Shown one piece after another: positions 10,042 to 20,274 of a stretch of DNA of 64,000 bases. The notes under the pieces were generated by a model. It made no database searches. It had not been told where the DNA came from and worked only from the letters and a program-made list of their open reading frames with translations. The position numbers and the translations under genes are program-made. Numbering within the stretch: the stretch's first letter is position 1; each line of letters begins with the position of its first letter. Source of the stretch: Nakazawaea peltata (Eukaryota > Ascomycota > Pichiomycetes > Alaninales > Pachysolenaceae); contig BCGQ01000008.1 of assembly GCA_001599355.1 (NCBI GenBank), positions 434,001-498,000 of the forward strand, read 5' to 3'.

Positions 10042-10491
10042 TCTATCTCTATTAAATCCAATTGATTTCTCTTATCAACCGATATATCCAAACGAAATTG
10101 ACTCGTCTATTCCAATAAATCCACCAGTACTCCAATCAAGCTTAATCCACCTGCTCAATTCTACCTCTACTATCACTTCTCATCTCCTAAAAAGAACCAA
10201 CTCCGCCCCATCTCGTTTAGCTCCCCCCCACCCCCTCCCTTGCGTGCCCCTGCCCTCCCTTCTAAACTTCCTATCTGCCCCCTTCCCAAAAGTCGTGCAC
10301 TCCCCAAAAAAGGCGCGGACTCAATCGCAACAGCGGGAAAAAAAGACAAATACCCTTCAAATGGAGTGAAATAAGAAGAAGGTGAGGAGTTCAATACCGA
10401 TAGAATACTCGAATTCGGTGCTGGAGACTTATCATACACTACAATTAGACCGAATTGAACACATTGAACGGTTTTTTTTGATTGATTTATC
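10042..10491. other. Divergent promoter region, methyltransferase / ARP2
   Basis: 450 bp with no gene. It contains a C-rich tract at about 10220-10290 and one copy of the recurrent word, GTCGTGCA at 10292-10299, roughly 195 bp before the ARP2 start. A run of eight T precedes the ARP2 leader. Confidence 0.45.
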
Positions 10492-11749
10492 ATGTCTGAA
10501 CAGCCTATTGGTAAGTTTCTCTTAGGAGGCCTTTTAACCGCCGCCCCCAACCGCTGATCTACCCGATTCTCCACGATACTAACACTTTATAGTCCTCGAC
10601 CAGGGTACTGGATTCGTCAAAATTGGCCGTGGAGGTACCAACTTCCCGGATTACACTTTCCCCAGCATTGTTGGTAGACCAATTCTTAGAGCCGAAGAAC
10701 GGGCCGGCACTGTAGGCGACATTGAGATCAAAGATATCATGTGTGGAGACGAACTGAGTCTGGTCAGAACGCTGTTACAAGTATCTTATCCGATGGAGAA
10801 TGGTATTATCAAGAATTGGGAAGATATGGAACATTTATGGGACTATGCTTTCTATGAGAAGATGCAAATGAACACTCAAGGGCGTAAGGTGCTTTTAACC
10901 GAGCCTCCGATGAACCCGGTCAAGAACCGTGAACAAATGTGTGAGGTAATGTTTGAAAAATATCAATTCTCAGGTGTTTATGTACTGATTCAGCTGGTGT
11001 TACTGTTGTATCTGCAAGGTTTATCATCTGGTGTGGTTGTAGACTCGGGAGATGGTGTCACTCACATTGTTCCTGTTTATGAGAGTGTTGTATTGAACCA
11101 TTTAACTCGTCGTTTGGACGTTGCCGGTCGTGATGTGACTAGAAACTTGATCAAATTGCTTTTACGTCGTGGTTATCTGTTCAACAGAACCGCTGATTTC
11201 GAAACCATTCGTCAAATGAAGGAGAAATTGTGTTATGTTTCTTACGATTTGGATTTCGATTTGAAATTGAGTAATGAAACTACTACTTTGGTCAGAAATT
11301 ATGAATTACCAGATGGTAGAGTAGTTAAAGTGGGAAGTGAAAGATTCGAGCTGCTGGAATGTCTTTTCCAACCAAGTCTTGTCGATGTAGAACAACCAGG
11401 TGTAGGAGAGATGTTATTCAGCACTATTCAACTGCTGGATCTCGACATTAGATCCACTTTATTCAAACAAATTGTACTTTCAGGTGGTTCCTCGATGTAT
11501 CCAGGTTTACCATCCCGTTTAGAGAAAGAATTGAAACAGCAATGGTTCACCAAGGTACTTCACGGAGACAGTTCCAGATTGGACAAATTCAAGGTGAGGA
11601 TCGAAGACCCTCCTCGTAGAAGACATATGGTATTCATTGGAGGTGCCGTCTTGGCCAATATCATGGCCGATAAAGATCATATGTGGGTGACGAAACAAGA
11701 ATGGGAAGAATACGGAGCTGAACTGTTGAAGAAATTAGGACCTAGATAA
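10492..11749 (+). CDS. ARP2: Actin-related protein 2 (Arp2/3 complex), two exons
   Basis: ATP-binding subunit of the Arp2/3 complex that nucleates branched actin at cortical patches during endocytosis. Exon 1 is 10492-10510 and exon 2 is 10593-11749; spliced length is 391 aa, equal to my memory of S. cerevisiae Arp2. Motifs: [82 protein letters not shown] and [20 protein letters not shown]. The strongest code evidence in the window is here. CTG codons at 10985, 10994, 11003 and 11012 stand at the four Ala of GVYVAIQAVLALYAQGL. Further CTGs match Ala in GDEAS, GYAFN, RFEAPE and IQAAD. Read as Leu, this ultra-conserved protein would carry many unprecedented substitutions. Confidence 0.98.
10511..10592 (+). 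other. Intron of ARP2
   Basis: 82-nt phase-1 intron with donor GTAAGT (10511), branch TACTAAC (10577-10583) and acceptor TAG ending at 10592. Splicing makes the Val codon of [10 protein letters not shown]. Confidence 0.94.
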
Positions 11750-11832
11750 TTACAAAAATATGTAGATTTGTCAATGCAATTACGGGTCCAGTCTTAGCTG
11801 GCCCAGATTATTATTCTATTTTACATAAATCA

Positions 11833-13887
11833 TCAAATATTTAATTCGGCAATCTTTGCCCAAACTTCGTCAGTCAACACATTCAAACTATCATTGGAGA
11901 TCTCTCCATGTTTGATCCCGAAATGAATGGCATTCTGGACTAAGTCGTCGATAAACTCTTTAGAAACGGCTCTTGGGTGACAGAATTGGGATTCCAAGAG
12001 TTGTTCCAGAGTCCATCTTTCATTAGGATCCCTCAGTAAACACAGTTGCATTACTTCGATAGCACTACGAGGTACTTTGACCCCTCCGATACCTGTTTCT
12101 GGGTACTTAATCTTCACCTGAGGATTCATGATCAGAAGGAGTCGTTGGTTACCTGAATAAGAGGCATATGGAGGTTTAGAGTAGATCATTTGGTAAAGAA
12201 TACATCCGCATGACCAAATATCACTTGGCTGGCCTACTTTCCATGATGGAGTAGAGGTTGTTGCAGCGGTTTCTGCCCCTCCTGGTGTCTGCTCAAGTAA
12301 AGATTCAGGAGACATGTAATTGGGTGTCCCAATTTGACTCTCTCTATATACATTCATAGTATCTCCATCTAGCACATTGGATATTCCGAAGTCTATGATC
12401 TTTAAGATACCTCTTACAAATAAGAAATTCAGTGGTTTCAAGTCTGAGTGGACGATTCCAGCCCTATGAACTGCTTGAACACATCTGAGCATCTCTACCA
12501 TATGATATCTCACAAAAGAGATATCAAGAGGCATATTTTGACGATTGGAAAGTACGTGCAGAAGGTCTATATCACCACATTCCATCACAAGAAGAAGTGA
12601 AGCCGAGCCGAGTACACCTCCGTCTCTATCGAGACAATAATCTACAAGTTTAACTACTCTTTGCTCGTTGGAGAGTCGCTGAAGAAGATCAATTTCTCCT
12701 TTGAATCCACTGATTGCAGATTCGTCGAACTCATCTAAGGTGACCTTTTTAATTGCAAAGATCCTGCTGTTATTGGCTTTTGAATTGGGAATAGAGCGGA
12801 CTTTATATACTTTGGAGGAGCCACCTTTCCCTATTAACTCTAATTTTTCGTAACTGACATTATTGACGGTGATGGTACGTGAGTGAGGAAACTGCGGCAC
12901 AGATTGTAACTCAGCAGACCTTTTCTTCTGATTTTCAAACCGTTCTTGCTCAAAGTCTCTATTTGACACACTCAATACTTTCCTTTTCTGCAGAGGTTCT
13001 TTTATATCTACATTCTCTTTATCATGATCAGCATCGAAACGACGCATCTTCAGTAATTTCAGTTTAAGTTCCAGGTTCTTTTGGTGGATACGACGTTTTT
13101 CTTCTTCATACCATTCAAGAGATTGTGGGTCAAAAGAGTGAGATGGAACGGGCGGAGCCGGTAGGGCCGACAGGGCTGGCACAGATGACACCACAGGAAC
13201 ATCCAACACAGAAACCATATCATGACTAACCGAAGGAGAATACTGTTGTCTGTGTTGTACCTCTCGCACACCCTCTTCTATCGTCACTCTCTTTGGAGCT
13301 CCTAAACTACCCCTCGCAAATCTATTCAGGCTCTTAATAGAATCACTTAATCTTCCTAAACCATTAATTTCTGACCTGAAATCTACCCCGCTCGATCTAA
13401 TCCCCTTCTTCGATAAATCTGACCCCATAAATGCCGTGTATGGTGTCAGTGTCAGCGTCGGCATCTGCCGTGTCTGCAGAGTCTCCAGTGTAGCTTGCTG
13501 AGTTGGAGTATCTTGGCCATGTCTTTGAACCAGCAGAGTCATACCTGTCTTCTCATCACCTGGAAATGATAATCTCGATTGGAAATTGAACTTCCCTATT
13601 CCTCGTGTCCCTGTCGGGTCGTTAAGTACACTTTCTGGAGCTTCTCTAGGCAGAATATCGTGGTTATCTTCGGTTCCATTTTGGTTACCCCGTCCTTTAT
13701 TAAGCTCGCTTAAGAGAGACATGGCATACGAACTTAAAACCGGTGGCTCAAATGCCATATCATCATCATCTTCCTCATCAAATGCTACGGCGCTTCCCCC
13801 AAACGCCATTTTGCGATCCAGATCAAGGCCTAACTTGGGCACTTGACCCTCACGGCGCGCCTCTTTTTCCGTTAGATCACTCGCCAT
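11833..13887 (-). CDS. MPS1: Mps1 dual-specificity kinase
   Basis: Protein kinase for the spindle assembly checkpoint and spindle-pole duplication, acting at kinetochores. The 684-aa protein has a long, disordered, Ser/Pro-rich N-terminal half and a C-terminal kinase domain (about 345-660). It shows GKGGSSKVYKV, the lysine in FAIKKV (about K380), GFKGEIDLL, MECGDIDL, HSDLKP-x-NF, DFGIS and GTPNYMSPE. HSDLKP in place of HRDLKP, and GDIDL, are Mps1 hallmarks. CTG at 12430-12432 stands in HSDLKP-x-N, where Mps1 kinases have Ala. The first ATG is at 13885-13887; an extension to 13896 would need TTG. The 3' end is convergent with ARP2, 83 bp away. Confidence 0.96.
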   Translation of the reverse strand: MASDLTEKEARREGQVPKLGLDLDRKMAFGGSAVAFDEEDDDDMAFEPPVLSSYAMSLLSELNKGRGNQNGTEDNHDILPREAPESVLNDPTGTRGIGKFNFQSRLSFPGDEKTGMTLLVQRHGQDTPTQQATLETLQTRQMPTLTLTPYTAFMGSDLSKKGIRSSGVDFRSEINGLGRLSDSIKSLNRFARGSLGAPKRVTIEEGVREVQHRQQYSPSVSHDMVSVLDVPVVSSVPALSALPAPPVPSHSFDPQSLEWYEEEKRRIHQKNLELKLKLLKMRRFDADHDKENVDIKEPLQKRKVLSVSNRDFEQERFENQKKRSAELQSVPQFPHSRTITVNNVSYEKLELIGKGGSSKVYKVRSIPNSKANNSRIFAIKKVTLDEFDESAISGFKGEIDLLQRLSNEQRVVKLVDYCLDRDGGVLGSASLLLVMECGDIDLLHVLSNRQNMPLDISFVRYHMVEMLRCVQAVHRAGIVHSDLKPLNFLFVRGILKIIDFGISNVLDGDTMNVYRESQIGTPNYMSPESLLEQTPGGAETAATTSTPSWKVGQPSDIWSCGCILYQMIYSKPPYASYSGNQRLLLIMNPQVKIKYPETGIGGVKVPRSAIEVMQLCLLRDPNERWTLEQLLESQFCHPRAVSKEFIDDLVQNAIHFGIKHGEISNDSLNVLTDEVWAKIAELNI

Positions 13888-14229
13888 ATTCTCCAAAACG
13901 TCTAATTGGCAACTTAATTCGCGTTATAAGTCCACTCCGCTGTTGCTTCCACTCTTACCTTCCTGTACTGACTTCTTTCGCGGCTCTTCCCTTGTGAAAA
14001 TGTAAATAAACAAGCTTGGTGTAGTGATGTAATCAGCTTGGCGTAGTGATGTTTGAAGCGAAAAATTAAAGAAAAATCATAAAGACGTTTGGTGTTACGA
14101 TGTAAGAAAAAGGGGGCGTCAGCAGGCGATCGGGGGGTTCATGGTGGGACAGTCCTACCGTGGGACATTTCTACGGCGGAACAGCGCTACGGTGCTACAG
14201 TATCTCAATCATTATCATTAGCTATATCA
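13888..14229. repeat. Intergenic region with short direct repeats
   Basis: About 340 bp upstream of MPS1, which also holds the 3' end of the mannosyltransferase gene. CTTGG(T/C)GTAGTGATGT occurs twice (about 14013 and 14036), with a looser third copy (TTGGTGTTACGATGT) near 14089. At about 14145-14200 a short unit resembling CTACGGTGGGACA recurs four times (CTACCGTGGGACA, CTACGGCGGAACA, CTACGGTGCTACA). No gene seen. Confidence 0.5.
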
Positions 14230-16257
14230 TTAATGGGCATAGGATATCACAAGAGGATGTTCTAAAAGGAAATTGATATGTTTCATCATCGCATCACATT
14301 TGGGTTCTTCTAAGACGAGTCCCAGACTTCTCTTAAGACCTCTAACATTATTTGAAGCTTGCTCGGTGCTAGCTTTTGATTTGGAAATCAAAAACTCTTT
14401 CCATTGAACAGTGGTGCCCTTGGTGATCATTTTACGATCTGGATATTGCAGCAAACCACAGAAATAATCGTAAGTCCTAGTGAAGAATTCAAGCTCCATA
14501 TCGAATTTAGGATTCATCGTCACTACATAATGTGATCCCAAAACTCGCAGCCTCGATTTGACAAATTGATTATAGTACAAGTCTTCTTCTTCATGGACGA
14601 ATGGATCTAAAGTTTCTTCTAAATTGTGAAGGAACAGATTTATCGACCGATGACGAATTGGACCGGTCTTTTGGAAATATTCATCAAAGTCTTTACTATC
14701 ATATTTTTTAAGATGGTCTTCATCCAAATTGAACTCCGGTAATTTAACATTTTTGTACCACGTTGTGACTGCGAAATCAGAATTCAAGTCTAATTGCATA
14801 TAAAGAGTGGTCGAGTCACTCCTTGCAAATGAATTTTCTCTACCTTTGACTCCATAGAAAGGTGCTCCATGGACTGTAGCGCCAATCTTCATCAAATCAG
14901 ACAAGAATACGTTTCTCAGACTTGTATGGCTACTCTGCATTACTAGTGGTCCATACCATTCTTCATATGCAGCCAAATATAACAGTGTAATTACGGGTTT
15001 CAAATGACGAGCAGTGTCAATCACCAAATTATCCATCGTAGTATAAAGCTCCGAGATAGTTCCATCCAAATCATGGAATGGAACCTCTTTTTCGTCGGCT
15101 TTCTGAGCAGCACTCACTTTCTTAATGAATTCCGGATCCACCAAATCATCTTCACCAAGTCTGACTCTGTCTCCAATCTTGACTCCCATGATGTCATAGA
15201 AAGCAGGGTGGGTGACCCTGTCACCAGCTTCTTGTTTATGATTAGGCCATATTACGAGACCAGTTTCGTAAATAGGAGATCCAAAATATAAATGAGTTGC
15301 CGGGTTTATAAGCATAGCACTTCCGGCAGTGAGGAAAAGATTATGAGATGCACTGTTAGTCAATAATGATAACAATTGAATGATCTGTTTCTCATTGTGG
15401 CCATTTCCCATCAGTTTCATGTCTCTTGCAGTTACATAATCGTTCAAAGATCTACAAAATACCACGATGTTCTTCTGTTGTTCCTGTTTGATAGCCTCAC
15501 AAATACCAGGTTCCGTAGAATAGATATCGGTGTTCAACAAATAAAGATCAATGTTAGCCCTCAGTGATTTTAAAAGATCGGCATTGAGTTGCATCATTGG
15601 AACAGTTTTCTCGTCATAACTCATCACAACACCTCTGCCTCTGTAAAACCAATCTGGTTCAGTTCCCTCAAGCAATTTGTCAACCTGTGACATGAAAGTC
15701 TCATAAGACTGTTTGAGCAGTTGCAGGTACTCTTCAGGAACCTCAATATTTGAAGACAAACGGTCCTTCGTAAGTACTTGGCTGGACTCTTTGTTGAGAG
15801 AACGTAAAGAGTTTGGGAAATGCATTGGACTGACGAGTGGCTTGTTATGTTGAATTAATTGGACCAACAGAGATATGAAAGTTTTCAAATTGTCATCTCT
15901 AGTGGCCTGACCAATACCTAATGCTTTCAATTTCTCGAGGTCATCTGAGGCAGAAGCAGGTCTGGCACCTTTTCTTCTCGAGGATCTAGTAGCGTCTGGT
16001 CTTGTATACCACAGTTGCAATTCTGCAGCGCTGGTAGGCTCCGGATGAGACTCTAAATCCAGTGGTTTGACAAATGCCAGTTTCTGAGATATCAACTCAT
16101 CTATAGGAGTAAGAGCAGGGGCAGATAACTCGCTGAATTTCTCGATAACAGCTGAAGAGTGATGTCCGGAGAAGAATATACCAACGACAAGTAATATTAT
16201 ACCCCACAAATACCGTTTACGATCCAATCTCAAAAAGAGTTTTCGAGTGATAGTCAT
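14230..16257 (-). CDS. MNN1-family Golgi mannosyltransferase-like protein
   Basis: Type II membrane protein of 675 aa resembling the fungal MNN1/MNT alpha-mannosyltransferases that extend protein glycans in the Golgi. After a short basic cytosolic tail (RLDRKR) comes one membrane segment (about residues 18-34), then a stem and a lumenal domain. Family-like strings are WFYRGRGVVMSY, LFLTAGSAMLINP, YETGLVIWPN and HPAFYDIMGV. At the place where relatives carry the DxD metal site (L-D-[SA]-D-N), this protein reads L-T-A-G-S, so the usual catalytic aspartates are absent. It may be an atypical or inactive paralogue, or bind metal elsewhere. The first ATG is at 16255-16257; the frame extends only to a TTG. 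Family call moderate, activity unknown. Confidence 0.72.
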   Translation of the reverse strand: MTITRKLFLRLDRKRYLWGIILLVVGIFFSGHHSSAVIEKFSELSAPALTPIDELISQKLAFVKPLDLESHPEPTSAAELQLWYTRPDATRSSRRKGARPASASDDLEKLKALGIGQATRDDNLKTFISLLVQLIQHNKPLVSPMHFPNSLRSLNKESSQVLTKDRLSSNIEVPEEYLQLLKQSYETFMSQVDKLLEGTEPDWFYRGRGVVMSYDEKTVPMMQLNADLLKSLRANIDLYLLNTDIYSTEPGICEAIKQEQQKNIVVFCRSLNDYVTARDMKLMGNGHNEKQIIQLLSLLTNSASHNLFLTAGSAMLINPATHLYFGSPIYETGLVIWPNHKQEAGDRVTHPAFYDIMGVKIGDRVRLGEDDLVDPEFIKKVSAAQKADEKEVPFHDLDGTISELYTTMDNLVIDTARHLKPVITLLYLAAYEEWYGPLVMQSSHTSLRNVFLSDLMKIGATVHGAPFYGVKGRENSFARSDSTTLYMQLDLNSDFAVTTWYKNVKLPEFNLDEDHLKKYDSKDFDEYFQKTGPIRHRSINLFLHNLEETLDPFVHEEEDLYYNQFVKSRLRVLGSHYVVTMNPKFDMELEFFTRTYDYFCGLLQYPDRKMITKGTTVQWKEFLISKSKASTEQASNNVRGLKRSLGLVLEEPKCDAMMKHINFLLEHPLVISYAH

Positions 16258-18077
16258 AATGATCCTAGGCAAACTACAGAGTGTTTAAGTTTGAAACTAC
16301 GGAAGACCTTCAGGTATTATATACTTTGAGATGAACTTCCCCCCAATGTTTGCATGCGTGGTCACACTAGGTTTGCATATCTTGGACTGAAGTAAATGCA
16401 GAAGAGGCTTACCAATTTCCGGTTCATCAAGGCACCGCGATTTTAACTTACTAACAATAAAGTCAAACTCAGCTGCATTAAACCTCTATTAAGACCTATT
16501 GTTAAAGAATCAGACAGATAAGATGATTGACCTCTTGTTGGTATGCAAAGTTAATTCAAAATAAACTTCATGCACAAACTAGTCTAAATGAATTTGAAAG
16601 TAGTATTTCATTTCCCTTAGATAGGACATATACGAGACGATTGGTCTACAATTTAGCTTAAAGAGCTTTAAATTCGCCCAGCCTTTCGTTCACCGCTGTA
16701 ATATGAATCAAGTGCAACAGCTAATCTAGTTGGTAAAAGCGATTAACCGAGCAGCATCCAGGGCATATTACCTGATGTCACTGAGTTCCAGTACTTTTAA
16801 ATAGAGCAGCCAAGGGCAATATTATGTATATCAAAACTTTAATTATATGGGAAAGTCAGGGCAGGAGTCACAAAAAATCTATTCAGGTAATGATCGGCGG
16901 GGCATAAAAAATAAGCAAGGAATATTATTTAGGCTGCGCTTAAGCATTTCAGGTGAGGACTCGCGTCTGGTTCTAGAGGTTTGTTAAGCCACTGTTCACA
17001 AGTAATTATATCATTGAATGATACGTGACACGTGTGGGGTCCAAGGCAGGTTTCGGGCCAGGGTCCATTATGAGCCACTGATACCATGATCAATGAAACT
17101 CCCGAGAAACTGAACACTTGTTTCCAGGTAAATAATTTGTTGCGCTCTACATCGATCTTACCTTGCGTTGCTCGCCCTCTATCTCCTTTTTTTGATGTAT
17201 ATGTAGTGTGAGACCAGACAGACAAATTCCAGAGCGGATCGTAAAATCCCTTCAGATGAAAATCATTGATCGTCACCGAGAGATACATGCATAGAATATA
17301 TGTAAAATCTACTGGTCTGAGAATTAACAAGGGTTAAGCTTAAAGATGTCAACAGAGGGGTATGTCTGGATCACCGACGAGGCTCGGCTATTGACACAAG
17401 AAAGCGGGATATGTCTTTATATTTGAGCGATTTTTAGGATTTTCACTGGTGAGGTATCTTTACACAGGTACCAAAGGGGTGTAGAGGGTAGTAAAGTACA
17501 GTAATGTATGTAGAGTACGGTATCTCACAGAAAAGCACATTAGAGCAGGATACCGCACATGAAACGCAGTAAAGCATAACAAAAATAATAAACATAGTGG
17601 TCCAGTCGCGTTTTTACATAAACAACTCTAAAAAGTTCAATCCTTTTACAATTTCCATCTTCAATTCAATAGCCTCAAATCGTGAAGAGGTGAATTCATT
17701 TAATAAATTTCACTTAGCAGATTGCCTTATATAAGCTCGATAAAGTCGAACTGGTGTGTTGGTGCAAATACGATCTAGTAGTCACACATATTAACCTCCG
17801 ATCTTATGCTGACTCGCATTCTGTCAGGCCATATATGCCCATGTCCGCCAACGTAGATCAACTCCCTTCTAATCTTTACTCCCCTTTAGATCCCTGGACC
17901 AGTATTGTGATTAAACGTCGTGCACACACAACCAACTTTACCCACTTTGATATTCCGCTCACCATGTGAGGGGAAATGTGGGGATTTTGCGGGTGAGAAA
18001 AATAGCGCCATTTAAAGCTGATTTTAAGGCAATTGAGAGAAGAGGCGTCGAACTAAGAGGTTGAAAGACACGTTGAA
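16258..18077. other. Unusually long intergenic region (1.8 kb)
   Basis: Divergent spacer between the mannosyltransferase and complex I genes, long for this compact genome. I see no coding sequence I trust; a 133-codon frame at 16929-17330 on the minus strand has no family features. A perfect TACTAAC (16449-16455) has no convincing donor partner. Other elements are ACACGTGT (about 17030), an AGTA-rich stretch (about 17490-17520) and GTCGTGCA at 17917-17924, about 155 bp before NDUFV1. A non-coding RNA or a large regulatory region is possible. Confidence 0.4.
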
Positions 18078-19592
18078 ATGTTACAATTGAGAAGGAATCA
18101 GGTCCTGAGTAGCATCTTAAAAGGACTGGGAGGCCTGATTGGTCCGGATTTGACCCGTAGATGGTTACTGACCGCAGCCGCCGGGAACGCAGCAGCCGCC
18201 GACCCGCCTAAGCGGACCTCTTATGGGGGGTTGAAAGATCAGGACCGTATCTTCCAGAACTTGTACGAAAATTACGGACATGACTTAAAATCGGCCAAGA
18301 AATATGGTGATTGGTACAAGACCAAGGAAATCTTGTTGAAAGGTGATAAATGGATCATCGATCAAGGTAAAGCTTCTGGGCTTCGTGGTCGTGGAGGTGC
18401 CGGTTTCCCAAGTGGGTTGAAATGGTCATTCATGAACCCTCCTGGATGGGAGAAGAACCCTGGACCTCGTTACTTGGTCGTCAATGCCGATGAAGGTGAA
18501 CCAGGAACTTGTAAAGATCGTGAGATCATTCGTAAGACCCCACACAAACTTGTAGAAGGATGTCTTGTTGTGGGACGTGCTATGAACGCAACACTGGCTT
18601 ACATTTATATTCGTGGGGAGTTTTACAATGAGCTGGTCATTTTACAGACCCTGATCAATGAACTGTATCGTGATGGATTGATTGGTAAGAATGCCTGTGG
18701 TTCTGGATACGACTTTGACGTGTACATTCACCGTGGACTGGGTGCCTATGTTTGTGGAGAAGAGACTCTGTTGATCGAGTCTTTGGAGGGAAAGGCAGGT
18801 AAGCCTCGTTTAAAGCCACCTTTCCCAGCTGCTGTTGGATTATTTGGTCGTCCTTCTACTGTCACTAACGTTGAGACCGTTGCAGTTGCTCCAACGATCA
18901 TGAGACGTGGACCTGAATGGTTTGCTTCCTTTGGAAGAGAACGTAATTCCGGTACTAAATTGTTCTGTATCTCTGGACATGTCAATGAACCTTGTACTGT
19001 AGAGGAAGAGATGTCAATTCCATTGAGAGAATTGATCGAAAAGCACTGTGGTGGAGTTAAAGGTGGATGGGATAATTTATTAGGAATTATTCCTGGTGGA
19101 TCCTCAGTTCCAATCTTACCAAAGAAGATCTGTGATGATGTCTTGATGGACTACGATGCCTTGAAAGATGTAGGATCCGGTTTAGGTACTCTGGCAGTCA
19201 TTGTAATGAACAAGCAGACCGATGTTATCCGTGCTATTCAAAGATTGTCTCTGTTCTACAAACATGAATCTTGTGGTCAATGTACTCCATGTCGTGAAGG
19301 TACTACTTTTGTATCGAAAGTGATGGACAGATTTGTCACTGGTCAAGCCAAGCTGAAGGAGATCGATATGATCTGGGAATTGACCAAGGAGATCGAAGGT
19401 CATACCATCTGTGCTTTGGGAGATGCTGCTGCTTGGCCTGTTCAAGGATTAATTCGTCAATTTAGACCAGAATTGGAGCTGCGTATGGAACAATTCCAGA
19501 AAGAACATGCCAAATTACATCCTGGTGGATGGGTTGATGGTTCGAAGGTTATGGATGGTGTTGTCGATGGGTCACCAGTTCCACACCATTAA
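18078..19592 (+). CDS. NUO51: NADH:ubiquinone oxidoreductase 51-kDa subunit (NDUFV1, complex I)
   Basis: Flavoprotein subunit of mitochondrial complex I; it binds NADH, FMN and iron-sulfur cluster N3. The 504-aa protein starts with a basic presequence (residues 1-40). Motifs: [13 protein letters not shown] (NADH), [14 protein letters not shown] (FMN), GAYVCGEET, and [12 protein letters not shown] plus HTICALGD for the 4Fe-4S cysteines. Presence of complex I excludes Saccharomycetaceae. CTG codons at 18594, 18633, 18663, 18738, 18768 and 19191 align with Ala in human NDUFV1 (RAAYIYIR, YNEAS, REAYE, GAGAYICG, EETALIE, GTAAVIV). These six are independent evidence for CUG-Ala decoding. Confidence 0.98.
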   Translation: MLQLRRNQVLSSILKGLGGLIGPDLTRRWLLTAAAGNAAAADPPKRTSYGGLKDQDRIFQNLYENYGHDLKSAKKYGDWYKTKEILLKGDKWIIDQGKASGLRGRGGAGFPSGLKWSFMNPPGWEKNPGPRYLVVNADEGEPGTCKDREIIRKTPHKLVEGCLVVGRAMNATLAYIYIRGEFYNELVILQTLINELYRDGLIGKNACGSGYDFDVYIHRGLGAYVCGEETLLIESLEGKAGKPRLKPPFPAAVGLFGRPSTVTNVETVAVAPTIMRRGPEWFASFGRERNSGTKLFCISGHVNEPCTVEEEMSIPLRELIEKHCGGVKGGWDNLLGIIPGGSSVPILPKKICDDVLMDYDALKDVGSGLGTLAVIVMNKQTDVIRAIQRLSLFYKHESCGQCTPCREGTTFVSKVMDRFVTGQAKLKEIDMIWELTKEIEGHTICALGDAAAWPVQGLIRQFRPELELRMEQFQKEHAKLHPGGWVDGSKVMDGVVDGSPVPHH

Positions 19593-20274
19593 ACCACTGA
19601 GATAGTAAAATTAGCTGTTCGAGCGTATCGGTTTGATTAATCTCACCATCCCAATGGTCTAAGATGACCCATACATCCTCACTGATAGTGATCTATTATT
19701 TATTTATTTATTATTTATTATTTATTTATCTATTTATCTATTTATTGTCTATTAAAGCATTAGTAGTGACATGAATAGCTGGTTGCTCTCAGTATCACCC
19801 TACTATGTGACTTGTTGTATCCCTATTATTGGCCCCATCGTATCCCTAGGATTGGCCCATCATTACTCTCTCATCACATTGTACACCTAACTTATTCGTA
19901 TTTAGCTCAAATCAGGCCTTTGTTTTAGTAGTAAATACACGACTACATACAACCCAAAAAAGTAATTTTCTGCTGATCTATAATTAGACCTAATTCGTAA
20001 TATGCTAAACAGTCTTCAATCCCAAATTCGTAATGTGCTCACCCGGTTTATGCGCTCAATCGAGCTCGAGACGACTTCTCAAAAGGTGGTGTGGGGACAG
20101 AGAGATAACACCAAAGCACTGAAATAGTGGTGTTTTAATCCATTGAAAAGGGAATTGGACAACTAAAGGCCATTGGACTCCATATATTCACTAAATTTGT
20201 CATTCCACCCACATTTATACCTATATTTCACCCTACTTATCGCCTTCAACCCTTGAAAAAAGAGATCAGAGATA
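19593..20274. other. NDUFV1 3' / SRB8 5' intergenic region with TTTA microsatellite
   Basis: 682 bp without a gene. About 19690-19747 is a (TATT)n/(TATC)n microsatellite. TACACGAC at 19936-19943 is a copy of the recurrent word, about 335 bp before SRB8. TTCGTAAT(A/G)TGCT occurs twice (about 19992 and 20028). Confidence 0.5.

Noticed and set aside
10982-11014. CUG decoded as serine (CUG-Ser clades) or leucine
   Set aside because: Conserved CTG columns match Ala in ARP2, NDUFV1, RPN7, YOP1 and others; Ser or Leu does not fit.
16728-16800. tRNA-like string (TAGTTGGTAAAAGC, resembling a D-arm)
   Set aside because: No B box (GGTTCGANNCC) at the right distance and no acceptor-stem pairing.
16929-17330. 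133-codon minus-strand frame in the large gap
   Set aside because: No recognisable motif, composition like surrounding noncoding DNA.
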